Shown: positions 1 to 11,357 of the stretch, one piece after another
Position numbering within the stretch: the stretch's first letter is position 1
Layout of the letters: each line of letters begins with the position of its first letter
Source: Selaginella moellendorffii
Lineage: Eukaryota; Streptophyta; Lycopodiopsida; Selaginellales; Selaginellaceae
Direction of reading: 5' to 3'
Length of the DNA stretch: 64,000 bases
Assembly: GCF_000143415.4 (NCBI RefSeq)
Contig: NW_003314307.1
Span: 1,423,002-1,487,001, forward strand
Position numbers and translations under genes: made by a program
Notes under the pieces: model-generated
The model's input: the letters and a program-made list of their open reading frames with translations, nothing else
What the model was told of the DNA's origin: nothing
Databases searched by the model: none

Positions 1-1032
1 AAGAAATGGGGTGGGAAACTCGGGGTTTAAACCCTTGGGCCATGTAAAAAAGGAACAGTTCCAAATTCCCAAGGGTGAAGCCAGGGGGTGGTGGAATTGG
101 CCCCCAGGGCAATTCCGGGGCATTTAGCCCAAGGGGGAAAGGGCCAGGGTTCCGGAGTGATTTGGAAAATTCTGGGGGCAACCAACTTCCCAATGCCGGG
201 GTTAACCCCCAAAAAGGGGCCAAAGGGGTTTGGGGGTTTTTTCAAAATAAAAGGGGCCAAAGGGGGGGATTGGGGTTTTCCCCTAGTTACCAGGGAATGG
301 AATTTGGGTTTAGACCCAAGCCGGTTGCGGAAAAAGGACAACCCCCCAAGGGGGGGTTAGATTTTCCCCCGGGTGGGTTGGCCATGCCCGACCTACCCAC
401 TATCCCTAATAAACATTTGGAACCCCCTAAAGGGGCGCCCCCCCCCCCCCCCCCCCTTATGGAACACACGCTTTGGGCTTTCACCCCAAGCCTCCCTTAG
501 TACCAGGAGTTAGTCTCTGGGACAAGTTTGAAACTTATTAAATATGAAATGTACCTAGATTGCGAATTTGGACACAGGACAAACACCATTGTGTTTAGGA
601 TAATCTCTACATTCCGTAGATATGCCAAATGAGCAAATCTAGACACTTTCCATAAATAGCATTTGGGACCGAAATGAGACTAACACAAAAGGCATGATAG
701 TGAGGGTGTTTGGCAGACACGGTAAGTTATCATCTAGTGATATTGAGGGACCAAGCTCAATGTCGCAGGGGTTCCCAACACTAGCAAGTGCAAATCAACA
801 AATGAGTTTCTCTAACCAGGTCAAGTATGCTTGACTAATAGCACTTAGGAATTCCGTCCTTATGCCCATCTGGTCAAGTGCACACGCGAGGACCAGTTTC
901 TCAACTAGCTTAGGTGGAGACTAATAACGGGTCCAACAATACTGACCTTCTGCCATCGTGGCAGTAAGGTAAGAGTGTCTGTAAGGACTAATCGACAGGT
1001 AATTTTCAATACCTGAAGTCACATTCGTGACA
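1..1032 (-). repeat. 3' LTR of LARD copy A (truncated by window edge)
   Basis: Read on the minus strand, the LTR begins TGTCACGAATGTGAC at 1032, directly after a G-rich PPT, and runs to the window start. It matches the LTR at 14250-15373. Positions 1-490 differ from the other copies in a peculiar way: many bases are replaced by their neighbour, producing homopolymer runs. That looks like low-quality sequence rather than evolution. A run of 19 C lies at about 438-456. Confidence 0.8.
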
Positions 1033-2429
1033 CTCTCCCCCCCTAGGGAAGATCGACGTCCTCGTCGATGCACACTTGAGTCTAGAATACCGCCAAGGAA
1101 ACAACTCCAGAAAAAGTTCACGGTATTCACACTATGTGAGAAATGCACCAACTTAAATGAGTTAGGAGGCAACCTCTTTGTCTAACGCGGATGCGCTACC
1201 AGCTCAGACACCTTCCGGCCGTCGCCGACAAGGAAATGACCAACAGAGTCAGCCACCCTTGCTGCTCTAAGAGTCACCCAGCTTACAAAAGTGTGATACG
1301 CCCTTGCCTGCAAGAACATAGAGAGAGAAGCCAAAGGCCCCAACCCTCCTAAGCAAAGAAACCAAACCCGTCGGTAAGGTTTAGATAGACTACTGTAAAC
1401 AGGTAGTTAGAGTTGTTTACACGGTCACGCCCTTTCAACGGAATAAGGAACTTCGACAGAGAGGCGGGTGATGTGACCAGTCGACAGTAGCTACCCCATG
1501 ACTAGAGATTTCAACATGCACACGAAGTGCCGAAGCCAATCTGCCTATACTGGCCCAAACTCAAAGATCAATAGATGGACAATATCAAAGTCATAGACAA
1601 TGATATCTTAGAGTCTTAATTATCAGTGAACATAACGTAGATTAGAACACAAAAGTATTCCAAGTAAGTTATCATTCGATAAACCAGTATTTAGTATAGG
1701 AACCACCAAAATCATCATAATTGGTAAACATAGGAATCACCATCCAACAAAATTCAATAGCAAGTAGATCATCAAGGAAACAATGATGAAACTTAACTAC
1801 CAAAATTGGCAAATAGTATGCCAAACAACTTACAAAACACAACTCAAAGAACACAAAGTATCATTGACTAACAAGCACAATGCTCGCGAATGTATCATCT
1901 GAAGGAAATAACATCAGAATCTATCAAAACTAACTCAAACAATAATCAACACAATAGAATGAATGTGGTAAAACCAACAAACACTTAGTCATGCCAACCA
2001 TCGCACAAGCCAATTTGAATAGATCCTAGTCAATAATACCAAGGAACTCAAATTGCCTAAGCAAGTGTTAGCAATATCCTACTGATGTCTCAAACCCAAA
2101 AGATCAATCCAGAGCAAACCACAAAAAACATGTGGGATTGCGAAAAGCCATAAGCCATCAAAGAGAAAAACTAACCATCATGAAAGATCATCAATCATCC
2201 CATTAATAAAGAGATGCAAAATCATCGTCTAAGAAGGAATCCACCATCCCGAAGAATAGCAAATCATTCTAGATTAACGATAATCAAGCAAAACCTTCGA
2301 CAAGGATAATCAATTATTTTAGATGATAGTCAATCATCACTAATGATTGCTAGATGCAAAAGACAACTTCAACATCGAAGCTAATGAGCCAAAATGCCTT
2401 CCCCAACAACTTCTAGCAAATGGAATAAT

Positions 2430-3588
2430 TGTAAGGAACCAACTCGCCGAGGTGTCGTAGGCTAAAGGAACCCCGAAAGCATGACCAAAATGACAAAGAG
2501 TTCATCGGATAGGACCAAGTCGAAGATCGAGTCCAAGACCGACTCTAGGACCGAGTTCGAGATAGAGTCTGGAATTGAGTTCGAGACCGACTCGGGGACT
2601 GAGTTCGAGTCCGAGTTCGAGACCGAGTTCGAGACGGAGTCCGAGATCCGAAATCGGGTCCGAGACCGAGTCCGAGGTCGAGTCCGAGGTCGGGTCCGAG
2701 ATCGGGTCCGAGATCGAGTCCGAGATCGAGTCCGAGACCGAATCCGAAGTCGGATCCGAAATCGGGTCCGAGATCGAGCCAGAGACTAAGTCCAAATACT
2801 AATACGGGTCAAGGGGTGAAAGCCCAAAGCGTGCGTCTCCCAGGGGGGGGGGGGGGGGGGGGGCTCCAGGGGGTTCCAAAAGTATAGTAGGGATAGTGAG
2901 GTCCAAGAACTAGTTTTGAAGGGACTCTCCAGTGGGGCTTCCAAACTGACTTGAGGTTGAGACTGGGACCGAGGGGCCTTGGGTGGGAGTGAGCATGGAC
3001 TTGGTTGGTGCCGGAGGGGCCATCTAGGGAAGTGCTCAAGAGGAACTCCCACTCCCGAAAGGGAAACCGATTGCGGTGCTCCCGGCTCATGTGGAGTGGT
3101 GCCCCACTTGAGTACCATGCAGCTCATTGGTCCTCGCCCTGCCTAGGGGCTTGGGCCTTCCTTCGGGATGGAAGTGGGGGGGGTAGAGGTACCCATACCG
3201 GGCCGCTAGGCCACGGTGTTTCGCCCCGGCGTCCCGAAGCAAGTGTTGCACTCAAGACTTGGGATTTAGAGGGTCCTATGATCAAGTCTTGTGGTACCAA
3301 GGGATATTAGGAACCTGGAAGCTTGGTGTGCTTGGCTGCTTGTGCTTGCGGGGAGTGTAGCAGAACCTTAAGTCCAGTCTAACCCGAGGAGGGGGATTGG
3401 GAGTGATTTGGGAATCCGTGGATGGATGGCTAACATTCCGTTGCTCGTGCAGTGAGTAGCTGAGACCAAGTAGGAGTTGGTACCATAGGCGAGAACCTTG
3501 GCAAGGGAACTTAGCAAAAACCAAGGCAGTGTTGGACGGATAGACGAGGTAAGCTGGCAAATTAGAAAGGAAAAATTTGTGGCTTACA
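2430..3588 (+). mobile_element. Solo LTR nested in LARD copy A
   Basis: An 1159 bp segment starts TGTAAGGAACC and ends GGCTTACA, flanked by a perfect 5 bp duplication ATAAT at 2425-2429 and 3589-3593. In LARD copy B (near 34070) the corresponding site is uninterrupted, so this is an insertion. There is no internal coding region or second LTR, hence a solo LTR left by LTR-LTR recombination (inference). It contains a GAGTCCGAG-type array (2505-2800), the box GGTGAAAGCCCAAAGCG (2815-2831), a 21-G run (2843-2863) and a TATAGTAGGG stretch near 2885. Diverged relatives lie at 23890-24155 (reverse) and 35374-36290. Confidence 0.85.
2505..2800 (+). repeat. Degenerate GAGTCCGAGATCGAGTCC tandem array
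   Basis: A hexamer/dodecamer-based array of GAGTCC, GAGTTC and GAGACC units lies inside the solo LTR. Because the period is a multiple of three, it creates spurious open frames on both strands (Glu/Arg/Ser-rich on one, Asp/Ser-rich on the other). I do not regard these as genes. Longer, purer relatives lie at 35588-36090 and, inverted, at 38083-38510. Confidence 0.85.
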
Positions 3589-3727
3589 ATAATGAGCATG
3601 AAAACTCAAGGAACCAAAAGCTCGAAGAAGCCTATAACTAAGTCTTTGTCTATAATGATTACAAGTCTTGCATAAACTAACTTCAATGCTAAAGAAGAAA
3701 TCATGGGACAATCCATAATATCCTCCT

Positions 3728-4927
3728 TGTCGCGAATGTGACTTCGGGTATCGAAAGATACTTGTCGACCGATCCTTACGGACATTCTTTCCTTACTGCC
3801 ATGACAGTAGGAGATCGGTACAGTTGGATCCCTTTAGTAGCCCCTCTTGTGCTAGTGGAGTTAACTGGGCATTTCGAGTGTACTTAGACCAGACGAGCAT
3901 AAGGACAGAATTCCTACGTGCTATTAGCTAAGCATACTTAGCCCGGTAAGGAGTTCCTATCTCGTTTGTCTTGCACTTGCTAGTGACAAGAACCCTCGCA
4001 TATTGAGACTAGTCCCTTAATATCGCTGGATGATAGCTTACATGCTTTATTTTGTTAAAGTGGAACTTATTCAGTAAAGTGGGACATTAATTAGCATGTG
4101 TCCACATGCCATTTCGTAGTACTTAATTAATATTTATTAATATTTCTATCAGTTTTTTAATTTATTTTTTATATTTCACAATATTATAACACAAAATCAT
4201 ATGAAAAGTTTTTAATTTATAAATTATAAAGCTAAAACTTCAATTTTTTATTGTTGTTATAAAAATGGCATGTGGCCACACACTATAAGTGGGATAATGA
4301 AAAGTTCCACTTTAACAAAATAAAGCATTTACCGTGTCTGCCAAACACCCTCGCTATCACGCCCTTTGTGTTAGTCTCATTTCGGTCCCAAATGCTATTT
4401 ATGGAAAGTGTCTAGATTAGCTCATTTGGCATATCTACGGAATGTAGAGATCAACCTGAACACAATGGTGTTCGTCCCGTGTCCAAATTCACAATCTAAG
4501 GCCATTCCATATTTAATAAGTTTCAAACTTGTCCCAGAGACTAACTCCTAATACTAAGGGAGGGTGAAAGCCCAAAGCGTGTGTTCCTCAAGGGGGGGGG
4601 GGCTATGGGGGGTTCCAAATGTATAGTAGGGATAGTGGTTGGAATGCATGTCCAACCACCTGAGACATTAGTTTGGCTTCTGCTGGGCTGTGTCGCTCCT
4701 TGTTCTGCGTCCGGCTTGGGTGTAAGCCCAAGCTCCACGCTACTCTAGTCGGTGGAGTACCCTCCTCGCGTTAGGCCACCGGTATGCCAAAATTGTGCCA
4801 GACTCCGTTTGACACCATTTTGCATGCAGGTGCTGGATACAGGGAGCTGGTGCTCGTGGGATTGTACCGGACCCTCGTTTGTAGCGCAACGGGCTTGGAG
4901 TTCGGCTCCAAATTCAGGTGCGCTACA
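3728..4927 (+). repeat. 5' LTR of chromovirus (carries MITE)
   Basis: The LTR is 1200 bp including a 287 bp MITE and its 4 bp duplication. Without them it is 909 bp, close to the 914 bp of the 3' LTR. It includes the box GGTGAAAGCCCAAAGCG at 4563, followed by a G run and GTATAGTAGGGATAG, the likely core promoter or transcript-start zone (inference). Confidence 0.92.
4042..4328. mobile_element. MITE inserted in the chromovirus 5' LTR
   Basis: A 287 bp non-coding, AT-rich element. Its left end ATGCTTTATTTTGTTAAAGT is matched by the reverse complement of its right end over at least 27 bp without mismatch. The 4 bp TTAC is duplicated at 4038-4041 and 4329-4332. The 3' LTR (about 10755) shows the empty site with a single TTAC, proving insertion after the LTRs were formed. 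The superfamily is not certain: a 4 bp duplication does not match the usual TA or TTA. Subterminal GCATGTG.CCACATGC-like sequence extends the palindromic character. Confidence 0.9.
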
Positions 4928-4929
4928 TT

Positions 4930-4941
4930 TGGTATCAAAGG
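4930..4941 (+). other. Primer-binding site of chromovirus
   Basis: TGGTATCAAAGG begins 2 bp after the CA end of the 5' LTR. It resembles the plant initiator-tRNA-Met complement TGGTATCAGAGC, with differences at the distal end. Confidence 0.75.
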
Positions 4942-5100
4942 AATTGTCTCAGCGATTCCTATCCAACTTTTGTCGGATTTCTTGACTCAAGTTGCATATG
5001 CAGAGACTTTTCTAGTAGATCTGAAGCGACCTGTGTAGGATTAGTAGGATTGCACCATTTGGTAATAACGTTGTATGCATGTTCAGTTACTGATAGAGGC

Positions 5101-8100
5101 ATGCATGCAGCTAGCAGGATGGTGAAGAGGAACCATGCTGATGACGCTGAAACCTCTAGACGGGCGAATCGAGAGGAGGAAACTCCTGCTAGAGATGTTG
5201 TGGAAGAGGCTGAGGTCGAGTCAGAAGAGGAAGAGCCAGATGTTGCGGCATTGTAGCGTATGGCTCAGGAAGTTGAGATCGAGAATTTGCGAAGGGAGAT
5301 TTGCAAATTGAAGAAGGAGAACAAGAAGAGGAAGAAAGAGGCTGAGGCAGCTAAACCAGCTAAGCCTAAGCAACCGGACTCCTCTTCAAGTTCTGAGGAT
5401 GATGAAGTTCTGCAGCCGCCCCCGGTTGCACAAGTTTCAAAGTTCAAGCCTCCGAAACCACCCAATTTCAGAGGCATGCGGGACTATCAAGTTTTGGAGG
5501 ATTGGGTCTACGATATGGACAACTATTTCATAGCGGCAGACATAGATGATCGTACAAAAGTTGCGTGCGCGCAATCCTTTCTCACTGATCATGCCAAAAC
5601 TTGGTGGCGCCAGGTGTGTGCTGAAAAAGGGCAGACTAGAAGTTGGACCAAGATGCAGTCTTGTATCCATAAGGAATACTTGCCGGATGATCTTGGTCTG
5701 AGACTTCGCGCAGAGCTGCGGCAGTTAAAGCAGCGAGGGGACCTTATGCATTACGTTAATGCGTTTGCTCAGAAGCGCATTATGATTGCAAATATGAGTG
5801 ACGAAGATGCTCGGAGTTATTTCCTGGAGGGTTTAAGTTCACTTTCTCGAAATGAGATTTTGAAGTTTAAGCCGAAGACGTACCTAGAGTGTAAGGAGGC
5901 AGCGCAGCAAGTTGCCTTTAGTCACTCGCTCATGGAACAATATCAGCAATCATATGCTGGTAACTCGGACAAGAATAAAAATTCTGGGAATAAACAAGGT
6001 GGTCGGAAACAGAGGGTGGAAGGCAGGTTCCGCCCTGGAGGCTCACAAGCAACAGTTAACAAAGGTGGTGGTGGTTAGAGACCACCAGCAGCTTCTTCTG
6101 GTCCTAGGCCCTCTGTTCCTCCTCCTGGTGGGTGCAAGCAGTAGCAACCTGCAAAACCTGCTCCTAGCAGAACAGGCAGTGTGGGTCATTGCTTCCATTG
6201 TGGAGAGTCGGGACATAGGTCCTCTGAATGTCCCAACAAGCATAAGACAAGGTCTCGGGTTAATGTCATGAAGGAAGACGGTGGTGGTGAAGCTGAAGGG
6301 GTTGACGAGTTGGTCAATGCAGACTATAAGGAAGAAGAGGTGAATAACTTTCGTTGCTTTCCTTAAGCTTTTCTTGCAATCAATGCAAAAACTAATCCAT
6401 TGATGTATTTGGTAGGCTTTGTCCGTGGACACTGAATCCGAGTGATGATTGATACCGGAGCTATGCATAGTGTGATATCCGAAGACTTAGTTAAGTTGTT
6501 AGGATTGAATGTTGAGCAAATATCGCCTATGCACTTCCGGTTTGCAGAAGGTGGGCAAGTAGCTAGAAAGTTTGTGAATGATGTTCCAATAAAGATATCC
6601 AAGTGGAAAGAAAGAGTGGACTTGGTAGTGTTGAAGATACCAGATTTTCAAATGGTGTTTGGTATGGATTTCTTCAACAAGTATATAAAAGGGATTTATG
6701 GTGCTGGACAAAGTCGTATCACATTGAAGTCAGAAGGACATCCTGATGTATCCTTTCAGTTGCAAAAGCGTTCCTCAAAGGATTGGGATGCAAAGTTATT
6801 GATTGCAAGGGCCGCTCAAAAAGCAGCTAAGAGGGGATGTCAAACCTTTTGGGTTCAAGTGATGGAAGCTGAGGGTGTTGGTGACTCAGTACGAATCGGC
6901 AACGGGGTTGATCCTGTACCAAAAAGGATATTGGAGTTGTTGGCGAGGAATCAGGATATCTTTCCGAAGGATTTGCCGCCAGGACTACCTCCTAGCCGTG
7001 AGGTTGATCATCGGATTGAGGTTATTTCGGGTTCTAAACCACCTACAAAGGCTCCGTATCGTCTGAACATCAAGGAGATGGCTGAACTCAAGAAGCAACT
7101 CACAGAGCTTCTTGACAAAGGTCATATCCGACCAAGTAAATCACCTTATGGAGCGCCGGTCCTTTTTGTTATGAAAAAGGATGGAACCATGAGGATGTGT
7201 ATTGACTATCGGGCACTCAACAAGATCACGGTTAAAAACAGTTATCCTTTACCTCGCATTGATGACTTGTTTGACCAACTCTTAAAGGCTAAGCATTTTA
7301 CGCGACTTGATTTGCGGTCTGGGTATCATCAGATACGGGTGGCAGATCAGGATGTGGAGAAGACAGCCTTTAAGACTTGGTACGGATCTTATGAGTTCCT
7401 TGTCATGCTGTTCGGGTTATGCAATGCTCCGGTAACGTTCAGCACTATGATGGATAGAATATTCGGAGATTATTTGGATGCATTTGTTGTCCTGTATATC
7501 AACGATGTTCTAGTCTTTAGTGAAACGTTGAAGGATCATTTGAAACACTTGGAGCTGGTGTTTCAGAAGTTGCACGAACATAAACTGTATGCTAAGGAAA
7601 GTAAATGCGCTTTTGGACAATTGCGCGTAAACTTTCTCGGACATATAGTTGGTGGTGGCGTGATTGAGGTCGATCCAAAGAAGGTGGAAGCAGTGAAGTC
7701 CTAGGAAGTTCTGACCACTGTATCAGATGTTCGATCCTTTCTCGGTTTAGCGGGATACTATCGCAAGTTTGTCCACAATTTTGCAAGGATTACTCTTCCG
7801 TTGACTGAGTTGACAAGGAGTAGTATTCCATTTCATTGGACACCAACTTGCCAGCGTGCTTTTGCACGGTTGAAGGAGATCTTGACTATAGTTCCTGTTC
7901 TTAGGATCCCAGATCTTGATAAACCCTTCGAAGTGCATTGTGATGCATCTGGCTATGCTATTGGTGCCGTGTTGCAGCAAGATTGTGACAAAGCGGTTGG
8001 TGTTACGCTAAAGCGACATGGTTGTCCCGTTGCGTTCTACTCCAAGAAATTGGATGAAACTCAACGAAGATGGCCAACACATGAGAAAGAGATGTTTGCT

Positions 8101-9834
8101 ATAGTGTTGGCCCTGGAACATTGGAGACACTACTTGGGTGGACACACCAAGGTTTATACAGATAGTAACACACTGAGCTACTTTGCTACACAGCCTAAGC
8201 TTACGCCGAAGTAGGCTCGTTGGCAAGAGAAGCTTGCTAGATATGATATTGAAATCATATATAAACTTGGTAAGGACAATATTATTCCGGATGCGTTGAG
8301 TCGTCAAGCTCAATTCCGGGCAATATCGGCAATCAATTCGGACTGGTTGAAGGACGTTCGGGCTTCATATGGAAGTGATCCATTGGCGAAAGCAATCTTA
8401 TGCCATGCGGGATTGTTGAAGCAGAGCCCTGGTAGCAAAGCGGCGAAAGTTGCTAGTCACACTAATGCGAAGCTTCACTTCTTAGTTCGGGATGGGCTTA
8501 TATTCTATAAGCAAGAAAGATTGTATCTTCCCTCTAAGGATCTTTAGCAATTATTTCTGCGGGAACATCATGATGTTCCAGCAGCGGGACATGGTGGACA
8601 GCGAAAGACTCTGGCTTCATTGAAAAAGGGATTTTTCTGGTCTGGTATGGAAGGTGATGTAGCGGACTATGTCCATTCCTGCCCTATATGCCAGCAATGT
8701 AAATGTAATACTGAGAAGCAGGCTGGAAAGTTGCAGTGCATTCCAGCACCAACATGGCCATTTCAAAGTGTGACAATTGATTGCGTCACTTGCTTGCCGA
8801 AGTCTAAGGGTTATGATACTTTGATGGTGGTTGTGGATCGGTTGTCTAAGATTGCACACTTCATTCCAACTGTGGGAACAGTAAATGTGAAACAAGCAGC
8901 AAAGCTCTTTTTCCATGAAGTAGTGCGGGTTCGTGGTCTTCCCGAAGAGATGATCTCGGATAGAGATTCGAGGTTTACAGGGAAGTTTTGGGGCACACTA
9001 TTCTAGTTGTTCGGTACCAAATTGAAGTTTAGTACCGATTATCATCCTCAGACTGATGGGCAGATCGAACGTGTGAATGCTCAAGTTGAGGATTATCTAC
9101 GGTACTATGTCGCGGCGGACCAACGCGACTGAGTTGAGCATTTGGATACAGCAGAAATATGTTATAACAACACATTTCACAGCGCTATAGGCTGTTCTCC
9201 ATGGGAGATGCTGCAAGGGAATGCTCGTGGGGTTCCTCACCAAATCGTTGTACCGAAACCAAGGACCGAAGTGCTGGTCCCAGCCGTTCAAACTTATGCG
9301 GAGCAACTACGCCAAGGTTGGTCTAGAGCTACCGAAGCGATGGGCAAAGCTCAGGATAGGTATTGACGTGATAAAGATCAGCATCGTCGGGATGTATCCT
9401 ATCAAGTGGGAGATCAGGTGTGGCTATCTTCCCGGAACTTAAACATTAAGGGATCTTTGTCTCGGAAGCTGTTACCGAGATATGTTGGACCTTATCGGGT
9501 GTTGAAACGCATTGGTGATGTATCCTATCGGTTAGATCTTCCTGCGGAGATGTCCCATGTTCATAATGTATTTCATGCCAATCTCTTGGCTCCTTACACT
9601 ATGGATGTTGCGCAACGTGGGAAGATTCGTCCGCCACCAGATGTTTTGGACGGTGAACCAAAATATGAAGTTGAAGCTATCTTGGATGCTCGGTCTCAAA
9701 GACAGGCTCGTACAAAGGAATATCTAGTTAAGTGGAAAGGTTACCCGACTTGTGAATCCACTTGGGAACCTCTTAGTAATCTTACATATGCCTGTGAGCT
9801 TGTCACGGAGTATGAGAATAGTAATAAAAGATAG
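5101..9834 (+). pseudogene. Chromovirus gag-pol polyprotein, inactivated by in-frame stops
   Basis: One frame runs from ATG 5101 to TAG 9832 with no frameshift. It is interrupted by 11 in-frame stops at 5254, 6076, 6142, 6364, 6433, 7702, 8212, 8545, 9004, 9130 and 9364. Domains in order: acidic and Lys-rich N-terminus; capsid-like retrotransposon gag (about 5450-5900); CCHC zinc knuckle C-F-H-C..GH....C (about 6190-6235); aspartic protease with DTGA (about 6451); reverse transcriptase (about 7080-7690); RNase H with DASGYAIGAVLQQ (about 7945); integrase with a zinc-binding end near 8570-8700 and D,D,E residues near 8770, 8960 and 9070; chromodomain with YLVKWKGYP near 9720. The RT catalytic box reads YIND instead of Y.DD, so a catalytic Asp is lost by one transition. 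The copy is dead. Expression as a polyprotein in the ancestor is inferred from the single frame. Confidence 0.92.
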
Positions 9835-10430
9835 CTTTTGTAAATCTTGTAATAAATCTTGCAAATTAATAAAGTAAAATATTTCTATAACTCAAAGTGT
9901 TGTTTCTCTCGATCATTTGTACTTGGGTCAGTTTTGGCAGGTTGACTTCGGCACTTCGGTGCATGGGTCCAATCCATAACCATGGGGATAACTATTATAG
10001 ACTGATCACAAGTCCCTGCCTCTCTCTCGATGACTCACTTTTGCAAAAGGGGCGTGGTCATGTAAACAACTTAATCTGCTAGTTTATAATAGTTGTCTAA
10101 ATCTTCCTGACGGGGTTGATTTCTTGCTCAGGGGAAGTTGGGCCTTTGGCCTTCTCCCTATGTTCCTACGGGCAGGGATGTATCATTCCTTTGTAAGCCG
10201 AGTGGTACTCGGAGCAGCAAGGGTGGCTAACTCCGTTAGTCATTTCCTTGTCAGTGACGGCCGGAGGGTGTTTGAGTCTTAACGTCTTTGGACGTAGAGC
10301 AGAGGTAGTTCCATAACTCATTTAAGTCGGTGTGTTTCCCACATAGTGTGCTTTCCGTTAACTTTCGGAGTTGTTTCCTTGACGGTTTGCTAGACTCGGG
10401 TATGCATCGACGAGGACATCGATCTTCCCC
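9835..10430 (+). other. Chromovirus 3' untranslated region
   Basis: This 600 bp non-coding stretch lies between gag-pol and the PPT. About 500 bp of it (9920-10440) is recognisably homologous to the 3' end of LARD copy B (34930-35370), to the matching part of copy A (1050-1560, reverse) and to the fragment at 15400-15790. Shared phrases include the GTGTAAACAACT and GGTCATTTCCTTGTC regions. It therefore ties the autonomous element to the non-coding family. Confidence 0.8.
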
Positions 10431-10443
10431 AAGGGGGGGAGAG
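10431..10443 (+). other. Polypurine tract of chromovirus
   Basis: Thirteen purines, AAGGGGGGGAGAG, end exactly at the TG that begins the 3' LTR. This is the expected plus-strand primer position. Confidence 0.88.
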
Positions 10444-11357
10444 TGTCGCGAATGTGACTTCGGGTATTGAAAGATACTTGTCGACCGGTCCTTACGGACA
10501 CTCTTTCCTTACTGCCATGACGGTAGGAGATCGGCACAGTTGGATCCCTTTAGTAGCCTCTCTTGTGCTAGTGGAGTTAACTGGGCATTTCGAGTGTACT
10601 TAGACCGGACGAGCATAAGGACGGAATTCCTACGTGCTATTAGCTAAGCATACTTAGCCTGGTAAGGAGTTCCTGTCTCGTTTGTCTTGCACTTGCTAGT
10701 GACAAGAACCCTCGCATATTGAGACTAGTCCCTCAATATCGCTGGATGATAGCTTACCGTGTCTGCCAAACACCCTCGCTATCACGCCCTTTGTGTTAGT
10801 CTCATTTCGGTCCCAAATGCTATTTATGGAAAGTGTCTAGATTAGCTCATTTGGCATATCTACGGAATGTAAAGATCAACTTAAACACAATGGTGTTCGT
10901 CCCGTGTCCAAATTCACAATCTAGTGTCATTCCATATTTAGTAAGTTTCGAGCTTGTCCCAGAGACTAACTCCTAATACTAAGGGAGGCTTGGGGTGAAA
11001 GCCCAAAGCGTGTGTTCCTCAGGGGGGGGGGGCTATGGGGGGTTCCAAATGTATAGTAAGGATAGTGGTTGGAATGCATGTCCAACCACCTGAGACATTA
11101 GTTTGGCTTCCGCTAGGCTGTGTCGCTCCTTGTTCTGCGTCCGGCTTGGGTGTAAGCCCAAGCTCCACACTACTCTAGTCAGTGGAGTACCCTCCTCGTG
11201 TTAGGCCACCGGTATGCCAAAATTGTGCCAAACTCCGTCTGACACCATTTTGCATGCAGGTGCTGGATACGAGGAGCTGGTGCTCGTGGGATTGTACCGG
11301 ACCCTCGTTCGTAGTGCAACGGGCTTGGAGTTCGGCTCCAAATTCAGGTGCGCTACA
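10444..11357 (+). repeat. 3' LTR of chromovirus
   Basis: The 914 bp LTR matches 3728-4927 apart from the MITE and scattered transitions. The TTAC empty site for the MITE is near 10755. The conserved box GGTGAAAGCCCAAAGCG is at 10994, followed by a G run and GTATAGTAAGGATAG. Confidence 0.93.

Larger units (their letters stand above)
3728..11357 (+). mobile_element. Full-length Ty3/gypsy chromovirus
   Basis: The 7630 bp element has LTRs at 3728-4927 and 10444-11357, both beginning TGTCGCGAATGTG and ending GTGCGCTACA. It is flanked by a perfect 5 bp target duplication CTCCT (3723-3727 and 11358-11362). A PBS resembling the initiator-tRNA-Met type (TGGTATCAAAGG, 4930-4941) and a PPT (AAGGGGGGAGAG-like, 10431-10443) sit at the expected places. 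The interior carries gag-protease-RT-RNaseH-integrase-chromodomain in that order, the signature of a chromovirus. It sits inside LARD copy A: the flanking sequence is continuous in copy B near 33940. Over the first 300 bp or so of the two LTRs I count 11 differences, all transitions. Confidence 0.95.

Noticed and set aside
1163-1210. tRNA-like half (GAGCTGGTAGCGCATCCGCG on the minus strand; also near 35297 on plus)
   Set aside because: It resembles a D-arm with box A, but no acceptor stem, T-arm or box B follows at the right distance. It is part of the LARD 3' UTR.
2481-2802. Glu/Ser/Arg-repeat frames resembling low-complexity proteins
   Set aside because: Same array artefact inside a solo LTR.
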